From NCBI GenBank assembly GCA_945865635.1, contig CAMBEP010000006.1, forward strand, positions 62,001-126,000: DNA of 64,000 nt, written 5' to 3'. The position numbers were made by a program, and so were the translations under genes. Source of the stretch: Candidatus Kuenenia stuttgartensis (GTDB lineage Bacteria > Planctomycetota > Planctomycetia > Isosphaerales > Isosphaeraceae). The notes below the pieces were generated by a model. It was given only the letters and a program-made list of their open reading frames with translations. It searched no databases and had not been told where the DNA came from. Shown piece after piece: positions 53,818 to 64,000 of the stretch (within the stretch, counting starts at the first letter, position 1; the number at the start of each line of letters is the position of its first letter).

Positions 53818-55483
53818 GATCGAGCAATTTCAAGCCCAGACGACCCGGTCGGAAGTGGGCCAGGTTGTTGAAGTTGGTGACGGTATCGCCCGTGTACACG
53901 GACTCTCCGGTGTCATGACGGGCGAAATGGTCACTTTCGAAAATGGTGTGAAGGGCTTGGCCTTCAACCTTGAAGAGACATCCGTGGGTGTGATCATTCT
54001 TGGTGATTACAAGAAGATTCACGAAGGCGAAACCGTTACGGCCACATCTGCCCTGCTTCGCGTACCGGTCGGTGAAGCGATGATCGGCCGAGTGGTGAAC
54101 CCGCTCGGCGAACCGATCGACAATCGTGGTCCGATTGTCACTCCGCACTCCCGGTTGGTGGAATCCACGGCGCCCGGCATTTCCGGACGTCAGCCGGTTG
54201 ACGAACCTCTGCAAACCGGTATCAAGGCCATTGATGCCATGACACCGATTGGCCGAGGTCAGCGGGAACTGATCATCGGCGACCGCAAGACCGGCAAGAC
54301 TGCCATTGCCATTGACGCCATCCTGAACCAAAAGGGTCAGGGCGTGATTTGCGTCTATGTGGCCATTGCCCAGAAGGAATCGACCACAGCAAGCCTGGTG
54401 GAAGTTCTGAAGCGTTACGGCGCGATGGACTATACCATCGTTGTGGCTGCCGGTGCCTCTGACCCGGCTCCGATTCAGTACATTGCCCCCTACTCGGGTT
54501 GTGCCATGGCTGAGTATTTCATGTACGAAAAAGGCATGCCGACACTGTGCGTCTATGATGACTTGTCGAAGCAGGCTGTGGCCTACCGCGAACTCTCACT
54601 GCTGCTCCGCCGGCCTCCAGGTCGTGAAGCGTTCCCTGGCGACGTTTTCTACGCCCACAGCCGCTTGCTCGAACGATCTGCCAAACTTGCCAACAAGTAT
54701 GTCATCGTCAAGAAGAACAGCGTTGCCAAGACCGAAATCAACGAGACCTCGGGTGTCAACGGCAAGGTTTACCTTGGCGTTCCAGGCCTTGAGGAAGCGA
54801 CACACGAACTCAAGCATTCGTATGCAGATGGCCACGAGGTCCTAAAAACGGCGGCTTCGGGTGGCTCCTTGACGGCTCTGCCCGTGATTGAAACGCTTGA
54901 AGGCGAAGTCTCGGCCTACATTCCAACCAACGTGATTTCGATCACCGATGGCCAGATTTATCTTCAGCCGAACCTCTTCTTTGCGGGCGTTCGACCGGCG
55001 ATTGATGTTGGTATTTCGGTCAGCCGCGTGGGTGGCAAGGCTCAGATTTCTGCCATGAAGAAGGTGGCCGGTGGGCTGCGGCTCGACCTTGCCGCGTTCC
55101 GCGAGCTGGAAGCATTCGCCCAGCTCGGGACCGAACTCGACAAGGCAACCCAGCTTCAGCTTGACCGTGGCTACCGCATGGTGGAACTGCTCAAGCAGCC
55201 CATGTATCAGCCGATGAGTGCCATTGATCAGGTCATGGTCATCTACGCCGGTACAGAAGGATACCTGGACAATGTTCCCTTGAACAAGGTTCGTCAATGG
55301 GAAACGGGTTTCCTGCAGTTCATGCGGGAGCAGCGTTCCGAAGTTCGAAATCTTCTTGATAAAGAGCAAAAGCTCAGCGCCGATGTGATCACTGGCCTGA
55401 AGACGGCTCTGGAAGATTTCAATACCGAGTTCGTTGCATCGTTGAAAAAGGAATCCGCTGCACTTGTAGGTGCGGCTGGTTGA
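53774..55483 (+). CDS. atpA: F0F1 ATP synthase subunit alpha
   Basis: 569 residues from ATG 53774 (GGAAGGAAAG upstream). Walker A GDRKTGKT is at 169-176; [39 protein letters not shown] and LVYDDLSKQ-type segments ([33 protein letters not shown]) are standard. Between [11 protein letters not shown] and [12 protein letters not shown] an extra loop of roughly 35-50 residues (about 306-361, with [13 protein letters not shown] and [15 protein letters not shown]) makes the protein longer than the usual 500-515. This loop lies on the surface-facing side after the nucleotide domain in known structures; its role is unknown. Confidence 0.97.
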   Translation: MKFRADEISSILQREIEQFQAQTTRSEVGQVVEVGDGIARVHGLSGVMTGEMVTFENGVKGLAFNLEETSVGVIILGDYKKIHEGETVTATSALLRVPVGEAMIGRVVNPLGEPIDNRGPIVTPHSRLVESTAPGISGRQPVDEPLQTGIKAIDAMTPIGRGQRELIIGDRKTGKTAIAIDAILNQKGQGVICVYVAIAQKESTTASLVEVLKRYGAMDYTIVVAAGASDPAPIQYIAPYSGCAMAEYFMYEKGMPTLCVYDDLSKQAVAYRELSLLLRRPPGREAFPGDVFYAHSRLLERSAKLANKYVIVKKNSVAKTEINETSGVNGKVYLGVPGLEEATHELKHSYADGHEVLKTAASGGSLTALPVIETLEGEVSAYIPTNVISITDGQIYLQPNLFFAGVRPAIDVGISVSRVGGKAQISAMKKVAGGLRLDLAAFRELEAFAQLGTELDKATQLQLDRGYRMVELLKQPMYQPMSAIDQVMVIYAGTEGYLDNVPLNKVRQWETGFLQFMREQRSEVRNLLDKEQKLSADVITGLKTALEDFNTEFVASLKKESAALVGAAG

Positions 55484-55565
55484 TTAGGATGACGACGGCA
55501 GGCACCTCCTGAGGAAGTGCCTGCTGTTGATCGATGATTGAACCTTCATTGAGTAACGAACGACC

Positions 55566-56486
55566 ATGGCAAAAGCCCGTGCGATCATAGAACGCCGAAA
55601 GGCAGTTCAAAATATCCAGAAAATCACGCGGACGATGGAGTTGATCGCCACCGCCCGTTTCAAGAAGGCATTGGACCGAGCCACGGAAGCCGAAGCCTAC
55701 ACCCGTAAGATTGCCGAACTTGTTCAGGATTTGGGCGGTTCGCAGACGGATTTTCAGCACCCTTTGCTGGAAGAGCGAATTGAGCCAAAGAACGCGGTCC
55801 TGCTTTCATTGACCAGTAATCGCGGGTTGGCCGGTGGATACAATTCGAACGTTTTGAAACAAACGGTTCGTACACGACAGGCCAACGATCTGGGTGGAAT
55901 CGGAACGCATCTGGAAGTGGCTGGCAAGCGGGGGATCAACTTTCTTCGATTTCAGGGCATCCGCTCGGAAAAGACCTTCACGAATTTTGAAGATCGCCCG
56001 CAGTATCATGAAGTTGAAGAGATTGCCGATCGCTACATGAAGCTTTTTCTGGAACGCAAGATAGACCGGGTCGATGTGGTCTATACGAAATTTATTTCGG
56101 TCGCTCGCCAGGAAGCCGTTGTGAGCACACTTTTGCCGATGTCCACCAAGGATGTTGGTCAACTGGAGACACTTGGCCGCTCCAAAACGAAAACCACCGA
56201 AACAGCGATAAAATCCTCTTCGGCCAACGTTCCCTACGATTATCTTCCGGATGCAAAAAGCATTCTTGAAGAGATCGTACCTGTATCCTTCAAGGTGCGT
56301 CTCTTCAAGTGTTTTCTGGACGCCGCCGTGAGTGAGCAAATTTCCCGGATGGTGGCCATGAAGGGCGCGACAGAGAATGCCAACGACATGATCAAAACCT
56401 TGTCACGGCTTTATAATCGTGCCCGTCAGGCGCAGATCACACGCGAGTTGTCAGAAATCATCGGTGCCGTGGCCGCTCTTGAATGA
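55566..56486 (+). CDS. atpG: F0F1 ATP synthase subunit gamma
   Basis: 306 residues. The rotor shaft of F1. Signature parts: AKARAIIERRKAVQNIQKITRTMELIATARFKKA at the N-terminus, SNRGLAGGYNSNVLK, and the C-terminal EQISRMVAMKGATENANDMIKTLSRLYNRARQAQITRELSEIIGAVAAL, which is highly conserved. 82 nt after atpA, 88 nt before atpD. Confidence 0.97.
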   Translation: MAKARAIIERRKAVQNIQKITRTMELIATARFKKALDRATEAEAYTRKIAELVQDLGGSQTDFQHPLLEERIEPKNAVLLSLTSNRGLAGGYNSNVLKQTVRTRQANDLGGIGTHLEVAGKRGINFLRFQGIRSEKTFTNFEDRPQYHEVEEIADRYMKLFLERKIDRVDVVYTKFISVARQEAVVSTLLPMSTKDVGQLETLGRSKTKTTETAIKSSSANVPYDYLPDAKSILEEIVPVSFKVRLFKCFLDAAVSEQISRMVAMKGATENANDMIKTLSRLYNRARQAQITRELSEIIGAVAALE

Positions 56487-56571
56487 GTCGCTTCCGAAAC
56501 CTGTCAGATTCCATTTTCCTATTGAAACATCAGCCAGTCACTCGTCTTTCATTTGCACAAGGATCATCTAG

Positions 56572-58005
<1,434 letters not shown>

Positions 58006-58050
58006 TCAGGGCCAGAACGTTCATCTCTTTGACAGGAGTGCAATAAAGAC

Positions 58051-58497
58051 ATGGCCTCTGCCTCAACGGAAAATCGGCCAAATCAGTCGCCTTCATCCGA
58101 ATATTCAATCCGGGTTCAGGTGGTAACACCTGAGCGGATTGTGATTGACGAGTGGGTCAAGCAAGTGGTAGTCCCACTTCCGGACGGTGAATTCGGGATC
58201 GCCAAGAATCACGATCCGATCATCGCCAAGCTCGGTTTTGGAACCCTGAAGCTGATTGGTTCCTCTGGTTCCCGAAAGTTTTTCCTCAATGGGGGATTCG
58301 TTCAGCTCCGCGACAATCAGGTCGTGATCCTCACGGACAAGGCCGTAGAAGCGGGAAGTCTGAATGTCTCCCAGATCGAGCAGGACTTGCAGACGGCCAG
58401 AAGCCAATCGGCCAGTTCTGACGCTGAAATTGATCTTCGTCTTTTGAACCTTGAAAAACTGAGATCAAGGCTTCGTTTGGCGAAGCAATCGAAGTAA
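58051..58497 (+). CDS. atpC: F0F1 ATP synthase subunit epsilon
   Basis: 148 residues. The beta-sandwich domain is clear (IRVQVVTPERIVIDEWVKQVVVPLPDGEFGIAKNHDPIIAKLG, KFFLNGGFVQLRDNQVVILTDKAVEAGSL), followed by a helical C-terminal tail of about 45 residues. A Ser/Asn-rich extension of about 17 residues precedes it. Last gene of the operon, with the terminator after it. Confidence 0.94.
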   Translation: MASASTENRPNQSPSSEYSIRVQVVTPERIVIDEWVKQVVVPLPDGEFGIAKNHDPIIAKLGFGTLKLIGSSGSRKFFLNGGFVQLRDNQVVILTDKAVEAGSLNVSQIEQDLQTARSQSASSDAEIDLRLLNLEKLRSRLRLAKQSK

Positions 58498-58506
58498 TTC
58501 CAATAC

Positions 58507-58541
58507 ACGCCCGCAATCCACATTTGAGTGATTGCGGGCGT
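58507..58541 (+). terminator. Terminator of the atp operon
   Basis: Perfect 12-bp stem (58507-58518 with 58530-58541), 11-nt loop, then TCTGGTTTTCAGTCTTTT. About 10 nt after the atpC stop. Confidence 0.75.
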
Positions 58542-58764
58542 TCTGGTTTTCAGTCTTTTCAGAGATTTCAGTGATTTCAGAAATAAAGATATTTTTGAAG
58601 ACGGACTCTCCACTTGAGCCTTATTCGTGCAGGAACTATGATATCTGTATGTAAACGGATGAACGTTTTCTGCCCTGATCGAACCATTTATCCTGTAAGC
58701 ATCGAAAAACAGCGTTGGATGCCTTGATTCAGAGAGTATCCGCGATGTCAGACAGGGGAGGTTG

Positions 58765-60723
58765 ATGACGGTGAGATCCTACCTGAGAGTGCCCTTTGTG
58801 GCTTTGACAGCAATGATTGTGACAGGCTGTGCCGGGGAATTCGAAGCCTATCCGCTTTCGTATTCCAAGTCCAAGCTGGTCACTGAGATCAAAGATCCAG
58901 AAAAGCAGTCCGCTGTTGTTCGTGCACTAGCCGAGCTTTATGGTCCAACACCGCGCGAAATCAAAGTACCGGAAGGGCTTGGGCTTCGCAATGGCGGGAT
59001 ATATCTGGCGAATTATCTGATCAATGGCGAAGGGGATCGCAAGCCGATTGTCTTTGAGGGTCAGAGAGACGTTCCGATTGGTGGTGGCTATGGTCTATAC
59101 CGCAAGCATTGCCTTCACTGCCATGGGCTGAGTGGTGATGGAGCCGGACCGACGGCCGATTACCTCTATCCACGACCCCGCGACTATCGCAAGGGAACCT
59201 TCAAGTTTACATCCACCACAGCCGGAGCCAAGCCGAGCCACAATGATCTCTGGCGGACCATAAATTATGGTTTGCATGGAACATCGATGCCCGGGTTCGA
59301 GGCCTTGATGACCCCTTCCGAAATTGAGCAGGTGATTGACTATGTGGTCTTCCTGTCGATTCGTGGAGAGACAGAAATCCTGATCTCACAGGATGTCTCT
59401 GATGGTGCCTGGGACGAAGAAATCAAGGCAGATGGTACGAAATCTGCGGAATCTGCAGCCATAGGCTGGCAAAAACCCGCCTCCAGTTCGAAGATTTATC
59501 CGAAAGCTCTGGAAACGGCAAAGATGGTTGCGGAGAAATGGACTCTGGCTGAAACCCAGGTCATGAACACTCCCAAGAGTCGTGCCACGGCTTCCAACGA
59601 ATCCATCTTACGTGGCCGTGAGCTTTTTCTGGGCAACACGGTTGAGCGGCTGGAGTGCTGGGGCTGTCATGGTCTACAGGCAATTGGAAACGGCAAAAGT
59701 TTTGTCGACAAACGGATCTTCGAAAAGGTCGTGTTCAGCCGCCACGTCTTCCAGGCGGTCAATAGCGATGAAGATCGTGCCAAAGCCATTCTCGAATCTG
59801 CTGCCGAACGTTTTGGTGAAATTGAGGACGAGCGGGAATCACGTCTTGCCACGGCCGGACTTGGACATGGTCACGGTGGCGGTCATGCCCGTGATCACTC
59901 GCCTGTGGCAGGCTGGGTGGCGACCCTGACAACCAATTGGGCGGGTGGAAGCCAGGAAGCCTTGCAGGAAAAGCTTGAGCATAGTTATCCGGGAATGCGT
60001 CTAGAATTGAAGTTGGACGCCAAGGCGGAAAAGCCAATCCTGACAATCAAGCCGGCTAGCCATGCCAAGCCCCAGTTGGTCGAAGATGTGACTCCTGGAG
60101 TTCGCCACACACTTCTCGCAGCAGCATCAGGCTTGACCGATACCAAGGGCTGGGTCATCACATTCAGGGCCGTGACAGAAATCGCCAAAGATGCCACACC
60201 AGAGCAACAGATACTTGGAGAATTGCGATCGCAAGTGCTTGCGGATACAGTTCGCGAACATCTTCTTGAGGTATTCCCTGGCTCACAGGTGAATATCATG
60301 GTTTCGGCTGAGTCGGATAAGCCTGAGATTGAAGTTGTTTCGATGAATGAAGCGAACTCTGGTCTGACAGCAGGAATGACGACGCTTGTCGCGGAATCTG
60401 TGAATCAGGTCAAAGGTTTTCTGAACAAGGTCCAGACGGACTGGGCGGCATCGGTGGACGACTGGCAATGGCCACTTCGGCCAGCCAATTTGAACACGGG
60501 AACATACAAGGGCGGACGACGTCCGATTGATATCTACTGGCGTATTGCCAAAGGTATCAATGGGGCCAAGATGCCGGCCCACGAAACCACACTCAAACCA
60601 GACCAGATCTGGGATCTTGTGAATTTCGTACTGGCCCTTCCGAATCGTCCAGAACTGCTTCGCGACGCTACCGAGCCTGTCAGAAATGACGCACCCAAGC
60701 CGGCCCAAGTCGCCCATCGTTGA
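58765..60723 (+). CDS. Di-heme cytochrome c with a split second heme domain, lipoprotein signal
   Basis: 652 residues. VTGCAGE about residue 20 is a lipobox, so it is a membrane-anchored periplasmic lipoprotein. First heme domain: C-L-H-C-H at 116-120 and MPGF Met175. Second: C-W-G-C-H at 298-302, but its distal part (GTYKGGRRPIDIYWRIAKGINGAKMPAHETTLKPDQIWDLVNFVLAL, with Met603) comes some 300 residues later. The intervening stretch contains a His/Gly-rich part (GLGHGHGGGHARDHS) and two similar beta-alpha units (near 395-430 and 490-530). It directly precedes coxB and coxA, so it most likely delivers electrons to the oxidase. GGGGAGG is 4 nt before ATG 58765; a GTG at 58771 has better spacing. 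Confidence 0.85.
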   Translation: MTVRSYLRVPFVALTAMIVTGCAGEFEAYPLSYSKSKLVTEIKDPEKQSAVVRALAELYGPTPREIKVPEGLGLRNGGIYLANYLINGEGDRKPIVFEGQRDVPIGGGYGLYRKHCLHCHGLSGDGAGPTADYLYPRPRDYRKGTFKFTSTTAGAKPSHNDLWRTINYGLHGTSMPGFEALMTPSEIEQVIDYVVFLSIRGETEILISQDVSDGAWDEEIKADGTKSAESAAIGWQKPASSSKIYPKALETAKMVAEKWTLAETQVMNTPKSRATASNESILRGRELFLGNTVERLECWGCHGLQAIGNGKSFVDKRIFEKVVFSRHVFQAVNSDEDRAKAILESAAERFGEIEDERESRLATAGLGHGHGGGHARDHSPVAGWVATLTTNWAGGSQEALQEKLEHSYPGMRLELKLDAKAEKPILTIKPASHAKPQLVEDVTPGVRHTLLAAASGLTDTKGWVITFRAVTEIAKDATPEQQILGELRSQVLADTVREHLLEVFPGSQVNIMVSAESDKPEIEVVSMNEANSGLTAGMTTLVAESVNQVKGFLNKVQTDWAASVDDWQWPLRPANLNTGTYKGGRRPIDIYWRIAKGINGAKMPAHETTLKPDQIWDLVNFVLALPNRPELLRDATEPVRNDAPKPAQVAHR

Positions 60724-60799
60724 ACCACGTAACCAGACACTGTCCGACACGTCTTGATTTTAAGGCTGCCACTGGCTGGCGGCTGATTTGGGAGTGACA

Positions 60800-61594
60800 A
60801 TGAAGACCGATCGCCTTTGGGCGCTGTTGTTTGCCTTCAGCGCCATCTTCGCGACAGGAAGTTTTATCTACTCGCGAAACAATGCTGACTGGTGGCTTTT
60901 ACCGAATGTCTCCTCAATGGGTCGAGAAATCGACCATCTGTTTATCATCATTCTGGTGATAACAGGCGTTGTGTTTATCGCGACGCAGATTGTTCTCTGC
61001 TATGCCATTTGGACCTTTGCGGACGCACCCGGCCGCAAGGCTCATTACGTGCATGGCCAGATGAAGCTTGAAGTCATCTGGACTATCATTCCTGCCTCGA
61101 TTTTGGTCTTTCTGGCACTTTATCAGATGGGTACGTGGTCCAAGATCAAATTCCGCAGTTCCCTTCCCAAGGTTCAGCCTGTTGCGGAAGTCACAGGCCG
61201 TCAGTTTCAGTGGATGTTCCGATATGCCGGCGACGATCGTCGCCTGCATACTGATGACGATATCCTTACGATCAACGACTTTCACTTTGTCATGGGTGAG
61301 CCGACGATCATTCATCTGAAGAGTCAGGATGTTCTCCACTCATTCTTCCTGCCACAGTTTCGAATCAAGCAGGACGCCGTGCCAGGCCTGACCATACCGG
61401 TCTGGTTTGATTCGGACACCGCCGGCAAATTTGAACTGGTCTGTGCAGAGCTTTGTGGCTGGGGCCATTACAAGATGCGTGGCAATGTGACAGTCCACGC
61501 AAACCAGGTAGATTTTGAAGCCTGGCTGAAGAAAACCAAGACAGAACAAGACCGCGATCAACTGGCACTTGTCAACGCTGTAAACGGAGGCTGA
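60800..61594 (+). CDS. coxB: Cytochrome c oxidase subunit II
   Basis: 264 residues from ATG 60800 (GGGAG 5 nt upstream). Two N-terminal membrane helices are followed by the periplasmic CuA domain: DVLHSFFLPQFRIKQDAVPG with His180, and CAELCGWGHYKM with Cys215, Cys219, His223 and Met226, the complete dinuclear copper site. There is no fused heme domain, in keeping with a separate cytochrome c upstream. Second gene of the cluster. Confidence 0.96.
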   Translation: MKTDRLWALLFAFSAIFATGSFIYSRNNADWWLLPNVSSMGREIDHLFIIILVITGVVFIATQIVLCYAIWTFADAPGRKAHYVHGQMKLEVIWTIIPASILVFLALYQMGTWSKIKFRSSLPKVQPVAEVTGRQFQWMFRYAGDDRRLHTDDDILTINDFHFVMGEPTIIHLKSQDVLHSFFLPQFRIKQDAVPGLTIPVWFDSDTAGKFELVCAELCGWGHYKMRGNVTVHANQVDFEAWLKKTKTEQDRDQLALVNAVNGG

Positions 61595-61601
61595 AATACC
61601 A

Positions 61602-63410
61602 ATGAGCGACCATGCACATTTGGCCGATCACGGCCATGACGATCATATTCACCCAGAACCGACAAACTTTCTGGCGAAGTATGTTTTCTCGATGGATCAC
61701 AAGATCATCGGGATCCAGTTCCTCTTTTCAGGCCTGATCATGTACGCGGTTGGTGGCGCTCTGGCAATGTCAGTCCGCTGGCAATTGGCCTGGCCCTGGA
61801 AACCCGTTCCCATTCTGAGCGGCCTCTGGGCCGACTATGGATATCGCATGCCTCCGGAATATTACAACAAGCTCTTTACGATGCATGCCACCGTGATGAT
61901 CTTTTTTGTGATCATTCCTCTACTGACCGGTGCCTTCGGAAACTTCCTGATTCCGCTTATGATTGGCGCCCGGGACATGGCTTTCCCCAAGCTTAACATG
62001 TACAGCTATTGGGCGATGTGGCCAGCGATTGTCCTGATGTCACTCTCGTTCTTCACTCCGGGCGGATCCGCCGAGGCGGGCTGGACAAGTTATCCGACAC
62101 TTTCGACCTTCCGTTGGTCGACCCCGGGCTCGCTTGACGGTCAGACCCTCTGGCTCATGGCGCTTCTGTTTGCTGGTGTTTCAAGTTTGATGGGTTCCAT
62201 CAACTACATCACCACAATCATTATGTTGCGTGCCCCTGGCATGAAGATGTTCCGCATGCCGATGACGGTTTGGGCCATGTTCATTACGGCCCTCCTTCAG
62301 GCATTTGCCCTACCAGTCCTGACAGCCGCTTTGATCATGCAATTGCTTGACCGGACAATAGGCACGAACTTTTTTGCACCGGCCAATTGGATGGTTGCCA
62401 ATGCAGGCAATGTGGTGGGAGGTGGCCAGACCTTGCTGTTCCAGCACTTGTTCTGGTTTTACAGTCACCCAGCGGTTTACATCATGATTTTACCCGGAAT
62501 GGGTATGGTCAGCGACATTCTTTCGACATTCAGCCGGAAGCCACTTTTCGGCTACAAGCCGATGGTCTTTTCGATCAGTGCGATCGCAGGGCTTGGCTTT
62601 ATCGTCTGGGGCCACCACATGTTCCAGTCGGGCATGAATCCAGCTCTGGGAGCGACATTCATGCTCTCCACAATGATGATCGCCCTTCCTTCGGCCATCA
62701 AGACGTTCAACTGGCTCGGCACGATGTGGGGCGGTCGAATTCAGTTCACCACTGCGATGCTCAATGCCATTGGTTTCGTAGCGATGTTCGTGATTGGCGG
62801 GCTCTCAGGGATCTTCATGGCCGCCACTCCAGTGGACATGCACATTCACGACACCTATTTCATCGTGGGTCACATTCATTATGTGCTCTTCGGTGGTTCA
62901 GTTTTTGCGATTTTTGCAGGAATCTCTTACTGGTTTCCGAAGATTTTCGGGCGCATGATGAACGATCGTCTTGGCAAAATCCACTTTGCCCTGAGCTTCA
63001 TATTCTTCAACGGAACATTTTTCCTGATGCACATCATCGGGATGCATGGACACCCGCGCCGGATTGCTGACCCGACCGTCTACGAATTCCTTCGTGGTTC
63101 GGGTGTTGTCGGCATGAATCAGTTCATGACCATCAATGCCATGCTGCTGGGTCTGACTCAGTTGTTCTTTATCTACAACTTCTTCCACAGCCTGTTCTTT
63201 GGTCCCAAGGCACCGGCCAATCCGTGGCACGCCAACACGCTTGAGTGGGCTTGCCCGTCGCCACCGCCTTATTACAACTTCCTGAAAATTCCGACCGTCT
63301 ATCGGATGGCCTACGAATATTCAGCCGATGAAGTGGCTCCACTGGATTACTGGCCTCAGGATCAGCCTGGTAAGTCCGACACAGCGGAAGTTCATTCCGG
63401 GGCACACTGA
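61602..63410 (+). CDS. coxA: Cytochrome c oxidase subunit I (A2-type heme-copper oxidase)
   Basis: 602 residues with about twelve helices. Metal ligands are visible: MHATVMIFFVIIPLL with a heme a His; YSHPAVYIMILPGMGMVSDILSTF with CuB His and the cross-linked Tyr context; WGHHMFQSGMNP with two CuB His; HDTYFIVGHIHYVLFGG with the heme a3/a ligands. In the H-P-x-V-Y element the residue before His is Ser (Y-S-H-P-A-V-Y) rather than the Glu-bearing form, which marks the A2 subfamily. Starts 7 nt after coxB. Proton pumping is expected. Confidence 0.97.
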   Translation: MSDHAHLADHGHDDHIHPEPTNFLAKYVFSMDHKIIGIQFLFSGLIMYAVGGALAMSVRWQLAWPWKPVPILSGLWADYGYRMPPEYYNKLFTMHATVMIFFVIIPLLTGAFGNFLIPLMIGARDMAFPKLNMYSYWAMWPAIVLMSLSFFTPGGSAEAGWTSYPTLSTFRWSTPGSLDGQTLWLMALLFAGVSSLMGSINYITTIIMLRAPGMKMFRMPMTVWAMFITALLQAFALPVLTAALIMQLLDRTIGTNFFAPANWMVANAGNVVGGGQTLLFQHLFWFYSHPAVYIMILPGMGMVSDILSTFSRKPLFGYKPMVFSISAIAGLGFIVWGHHMFQSGMNPALGATFMLSTMMIALPSAIKTFNWLGTMWGGRIQFTTAMLNAIGFVAMFVIGGLSGIFMAATPVDMHIHDTYFIVGHIHYVLFGGSVFAIFAGISYWFPKIFGRMMNDRLGKIHFALSFIFFNGTFFLMHIIGMHGHPRRIADPTVYEFLRGSGVVGMNQFMTINAMLLGLTQLFFIYNFFHSLFFGPKAPANPWHANTLEWACPSPPPYYNFLKIPTVYRMAYEYSADEVAPLDYWPQDQPGKSDTAEVHSGAH

Positions 63411-63437
63411 TCCAGGCCCAGTCGAAAGCCGATTCCG

Positions 63438-63468
63438 GGGAACCCACGTCACTAATTCGTGGGTTCCC
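63438..63468. repeat. 11-bp hairpin between coxA and ctaA
   Basis: Perfect inverted repeat (63438-63448 with 63458-63468), 9-nt loop, just after coxA. No T-run follows directly, so termination is doubtful; it may stabilise the coxA message end. Confidence 0.5.
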
Positions 63469-63518
63469 GCGAATACACTTCCAATTTTCAAAACCCGTTG
63501 GGTTTTAAAAAGACGACG

Positions 63519-64000
63519 ATGACATCCGCCTCAACCTGCAATCCAATTCCGAAACTGGCTCACAGGTTACTCCTGTTTGCCTGCGTTTTTACCTGGCCCC
63601 TGCTCTTTGTGGGCGGCTTGGTCACAACCTATAGAGTCGGCATGTCCGTTCCCGATTGGCCGACCACTTTTGGGATCAACATGTTCGTCTACAACTTCCT
63701 GAATGCAGCCTGGGGCGTCTTTATCGAACACGGCCACAGGCTCTATGGTTCGGCGGTAGGGCTTTGCCTACTGATTCTGGCTCCATGGATCCAGTCCATG
63801 AAGCAGGTCCCTCACCGATTCAAGTTGGCCGTTTGGGCGGCTCTTCTGGGCGTGATTGTCCAAGGAGTCATGGGTGGCCTTCGTGTGACACAGATATCGA
63901 CCACTCTGGCCATGGTTCACGGCTGTTTTGCTCAGCTTTTCTTTCTCTATCTGGCCCTTCTTGCCGCTTGGTCAGGTCCGTCGAGGGTCGAACTTTCGTC
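63519..64000 (+). CDS. ctaA: Heme A synthase (CtaA/COX15 family), cut by window end
   Basis: 160 codons are present and open at the edge. The first helix (LLLFACVFTWPLLFVGGLVTTYRVG) leads into GMSVPDWPTTFG, the usual D-W-P element; EHGHRLYGS carries the E-x-x-H-R heme-ligand motif; GGLRVTQISTTLAMVHGCFAQLFF follows with the second His. CtaA oxidises heme O to heme A for the a-type oxidase encoded just upstream, which fits the A2 oxidase call. ATG 63519 lies about 110 nt after coxA. Confidence 0.9.
   Translation, partial: MTSASTCNPIPKLAHRLLLFACVFTWPLLFVGGLVTTYRVGMSVPDWPTTFGINMFVYNFLNAAWGVFIEHGHRLYGSAVGLCLLILAPWIQSMKQVPHRFKLAVWAALLGVIVQGVMGGLRVTQISTTLAMVHGCFAQLFFLYLALLAAWSGPSRVELS

Overview
The window looks like a chromosomal segment of a planctomycete. 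It opens with a DUF1553/DUF1501 pair (a planctomycete hallmark) and also holds a DUF6807 'PmoA-like' protein, Tat-exported sugar isomerase-like and CE15 esterase genes, a WD40 protein with a long Lys/Ala/Pro linker, a Ser/Thr kinase carrying PAS domains, and lpxC/lpxA outer-membrane genes. Genus cannot be fixed from the sequence alone. No rRNA, tRNA, CRISPR array or intact insertion sequence is visible.

Layout. 0-5.7 kb: DUF1553 tail, DUF1501, a small AT-richer accessory island (T5orf172/GIY-YIG-like gene plus an IS630 transposase tail), der GTPase, Tat-exported TIM-barrel isomerase. 5.9-13.2 kb: AT-rich orphan alpha/beta hydrolase, CE15 glucuronoyl esterase, a Prx-fold protein lacking the peroxidatic Cys, acpS, DUF6807, class I fumarase. 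13.2-18.5 kb: a 1.2 kb gene-free stretch with an inverted repeat, beta carbonic anhydrase, a solo GmrSD-like DUF262 protein, mtnA. 18.6-29 kb: a long minus-strand run (small Gly-rich protein, ald, conserved small protein, Gfo/Idh oxidoreductase, lpxA, lpxC, ompH/skp-like, dapA, pdxJ, pcrA). 29-37.5 kb: a plus-strand TPR membrane protein, then a tightly coupled minus-strand operon cysK-JAMM-LPG-synthase-like TM protein-GT2-membrane glycosyltransferase-like protein. 37.8-48.9 kb: WD40 protein, five-PAS Ser/Thr kinase, PpiD/SurA-like chaperone, topA, 5-formyl-THF cyclo-ligase. 49.1-50.4 kb: a candidate 6S RNA and a DUF4912 gene. 50.8-58.5 kb: complete F-type ATP synthase operon (atpZ/I-B-E-F-H-A-G-D-C). 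58.7-64 kb: start of a cytochrome oxidase cluster (split di-heme cytochrome c, coxB, coxA, ctaA cut by the window end).

How the genes work together. The right quarter is a bioenergetic block: electrons pass through the exported cytochrome c and an A2-type aa3 oxidase, and the proton gradient feeds the ATP synthase just upstream. The lpxC-lpxA-Gfo/Idh set with the Skp-like chaperone points to a lipid A outer membrane. The cysK-JAMM pair suggests sulfur-carrier-protein-dependent cysteine formation. The left part is metabolic and carbohydrate-related with scattered accessory genes.

Most notable: (i) a roughly 165-nt minus-strand RNA with an 11-bp closing stem directly upstream of the 5-formyl-THF cyclo-ligase gene, the classic ssrS-ygfA context of 6S RNA; (ii) a cytochrome c whose second heme domain is split by a roughly 230-residue insertion; (iii) cysK and a JAMM protease overlapping by ATGA; (iv) a GTGA overlap that resets the start of the lpxA-linked oxidoreductase; (v) a plus-strand terminator stranded between two minus-strand genes.
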